A DNA stretch of 5,441 bases from Candidatus Bathyarchaeota archaeon. Lineage in GTDB: Archaea > Thermoproteota > Bathyarchaeia > Bathyarchaeales > Bathyarchaeaceae. Below, piece by piece: positions 5,231-5,441 of the stretch. Made by a program: the position numbers and the translations under genes. Below the pieces are notes generated by a model that saw only the letters and a list, made by a program, of their open reading frames with translations, was not told the origin of the DNA and did not search any database. Positions within the stretch are counted from its first letter, which is position 1. Every line of letters begins with the position of its first letter. The DNA lies in contig JAOUPL010000081.1 of the NCBI GenBank assembly GCA_029879825.1, forward strand, positions 1-5,441. The letters run 5' to 3'.

Positions 5231-5441
5231 ATGTGTAGTCATAGTTGCAACAAAAACGGTCTAAGGATTAAGGATTGATCGGAACGTCTAGGTTATAGTT
5301 TCCCGAAGTTCAATTCTTACGTCACCTCTTTTCTCACGAACTATTCTTAGTCATGCGCCATTCAAAACCAAAAGCTATTTTTCATCCTTCCACATCACAT
5401 CTTGACAGAGGAAATAAAAAGAAAAAGGCGAATACCATGCG
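5231..5441. other. Non-coding tail without a supportable gene
   Basis: No frame on either strand carries a start plus more than about 20 codons. Contents noted are a tandem AAGGATT duplication (5263-5276), a T5 run (5378-5382) that might help end the plus-strand operon, and an A-rich stretch (5412-5426). The last bases include an ATG at 5437 that could open a further plus-strand gene, but only two codons are visible and no well-spaced Shine-Dalgarno precedes it. Confidence 0.6.
5412..5426 (-). terminator. Possible T-rich terminator for a leftward gene beyond the right edge
   Basis: On the minus strand this is a T-dominated stretch with two T5 runs, the form of many archaeal terminators, which need no hairpin. 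Whether a leftward gene exists beyond the edge cannot be seen. The same stretch read on the plus strand could simply be an A-rich upstream region. Confidence 0.2.

Noticed and set aside
5263..5276. Tandem AAGGATT duplication
   Set aside because: It is only two 7-bp copies, with no associated element or flanking structure.
5288..5350. Minus-strand 20-codon stretch reading like protein (LRIVREKRGDVRIELRETIT then stop)
   Set aside because: It has no start codon and an in-frame TGA directly upstream. It may be a gene remnant, but 20 codons are too few to separate that from chance.
1..5441. CRISPR arrays, tRNA or rRNA genes, insertion sequences
   Set aside because: No spaced direct repeats, cloverleaf or rRNA-like sequence, transposase or terminal inverted repeats were seen on either strand by eye.

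Overview
The window looks archaeal. It combines a THUMP-domain tRNA guanosine methyltransferase of the archaeal Trm-G10 type, a short archaeal-style PRPP synthetase, the mevalonate-pathway enzyme HMG-CoA reductase, BRE/TATA-like promoter elements instead of -35/-10 boxes, and strong Shine-Dalgarno sites. The lineage cannot be fixed from the sequence. An uncultured TACK-type archaeon such as Bathyarchaeia is my guess, not a demonstration.

Left half, minus strand (read right to left): class II HMG-CoA reductase (1285-2562), then prs (416-1288), then the first 134 codons of a Trm-G10-like tRNA methyltransferase that runs off the left edge (1-404). The three are tightly packed. There is a 4-nt GTGA overlap between HMGR and prs, and an 11-nt gap with the ribosome binding site embedded in the prs stop codon before the methyltransferase. 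They very probably form one operon linking isoprenoid lipid precursor supply, PRPP supply and tRNA modification.

Centre (about 2563-2774): a divergent intergenic region with TATA-like elements for both strands, a (CG)4 tract, three copies of a GGCAT core in mixed orientation, and a 10-bp perfect palindrome beside the start of the rightward operon.

Right half, plus strand: a 95-residue ArsR-like winged-helix regulator (2775-3062), the AmmeMemoRadiSam radical SAM enzyme AmrS (3064-4113), and a second radical SAM protein of the PflX/COG1313 type with an approximately 100-residue N-terminal extension (4139-5230). Gaps of 1 and 25 nt and strong Shine-Dalgarno sites suggest a single regulated operon. 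Both enzymes share a Cys-rich N-terminal module (CxxCxxxC, then a fourth Cys) ahead of the CxxxCxxC cluster, so they may be a related pair acting in one pathway of unknown substrate. Their usual partners AMMECR1 and Memo are not in the window. A perfect 11-bp inverted repeat lies inside the second enzyme gene at the boundary between its extension and the conserved part.

The last 211 nt (5231-5441) hold no gene I can support.
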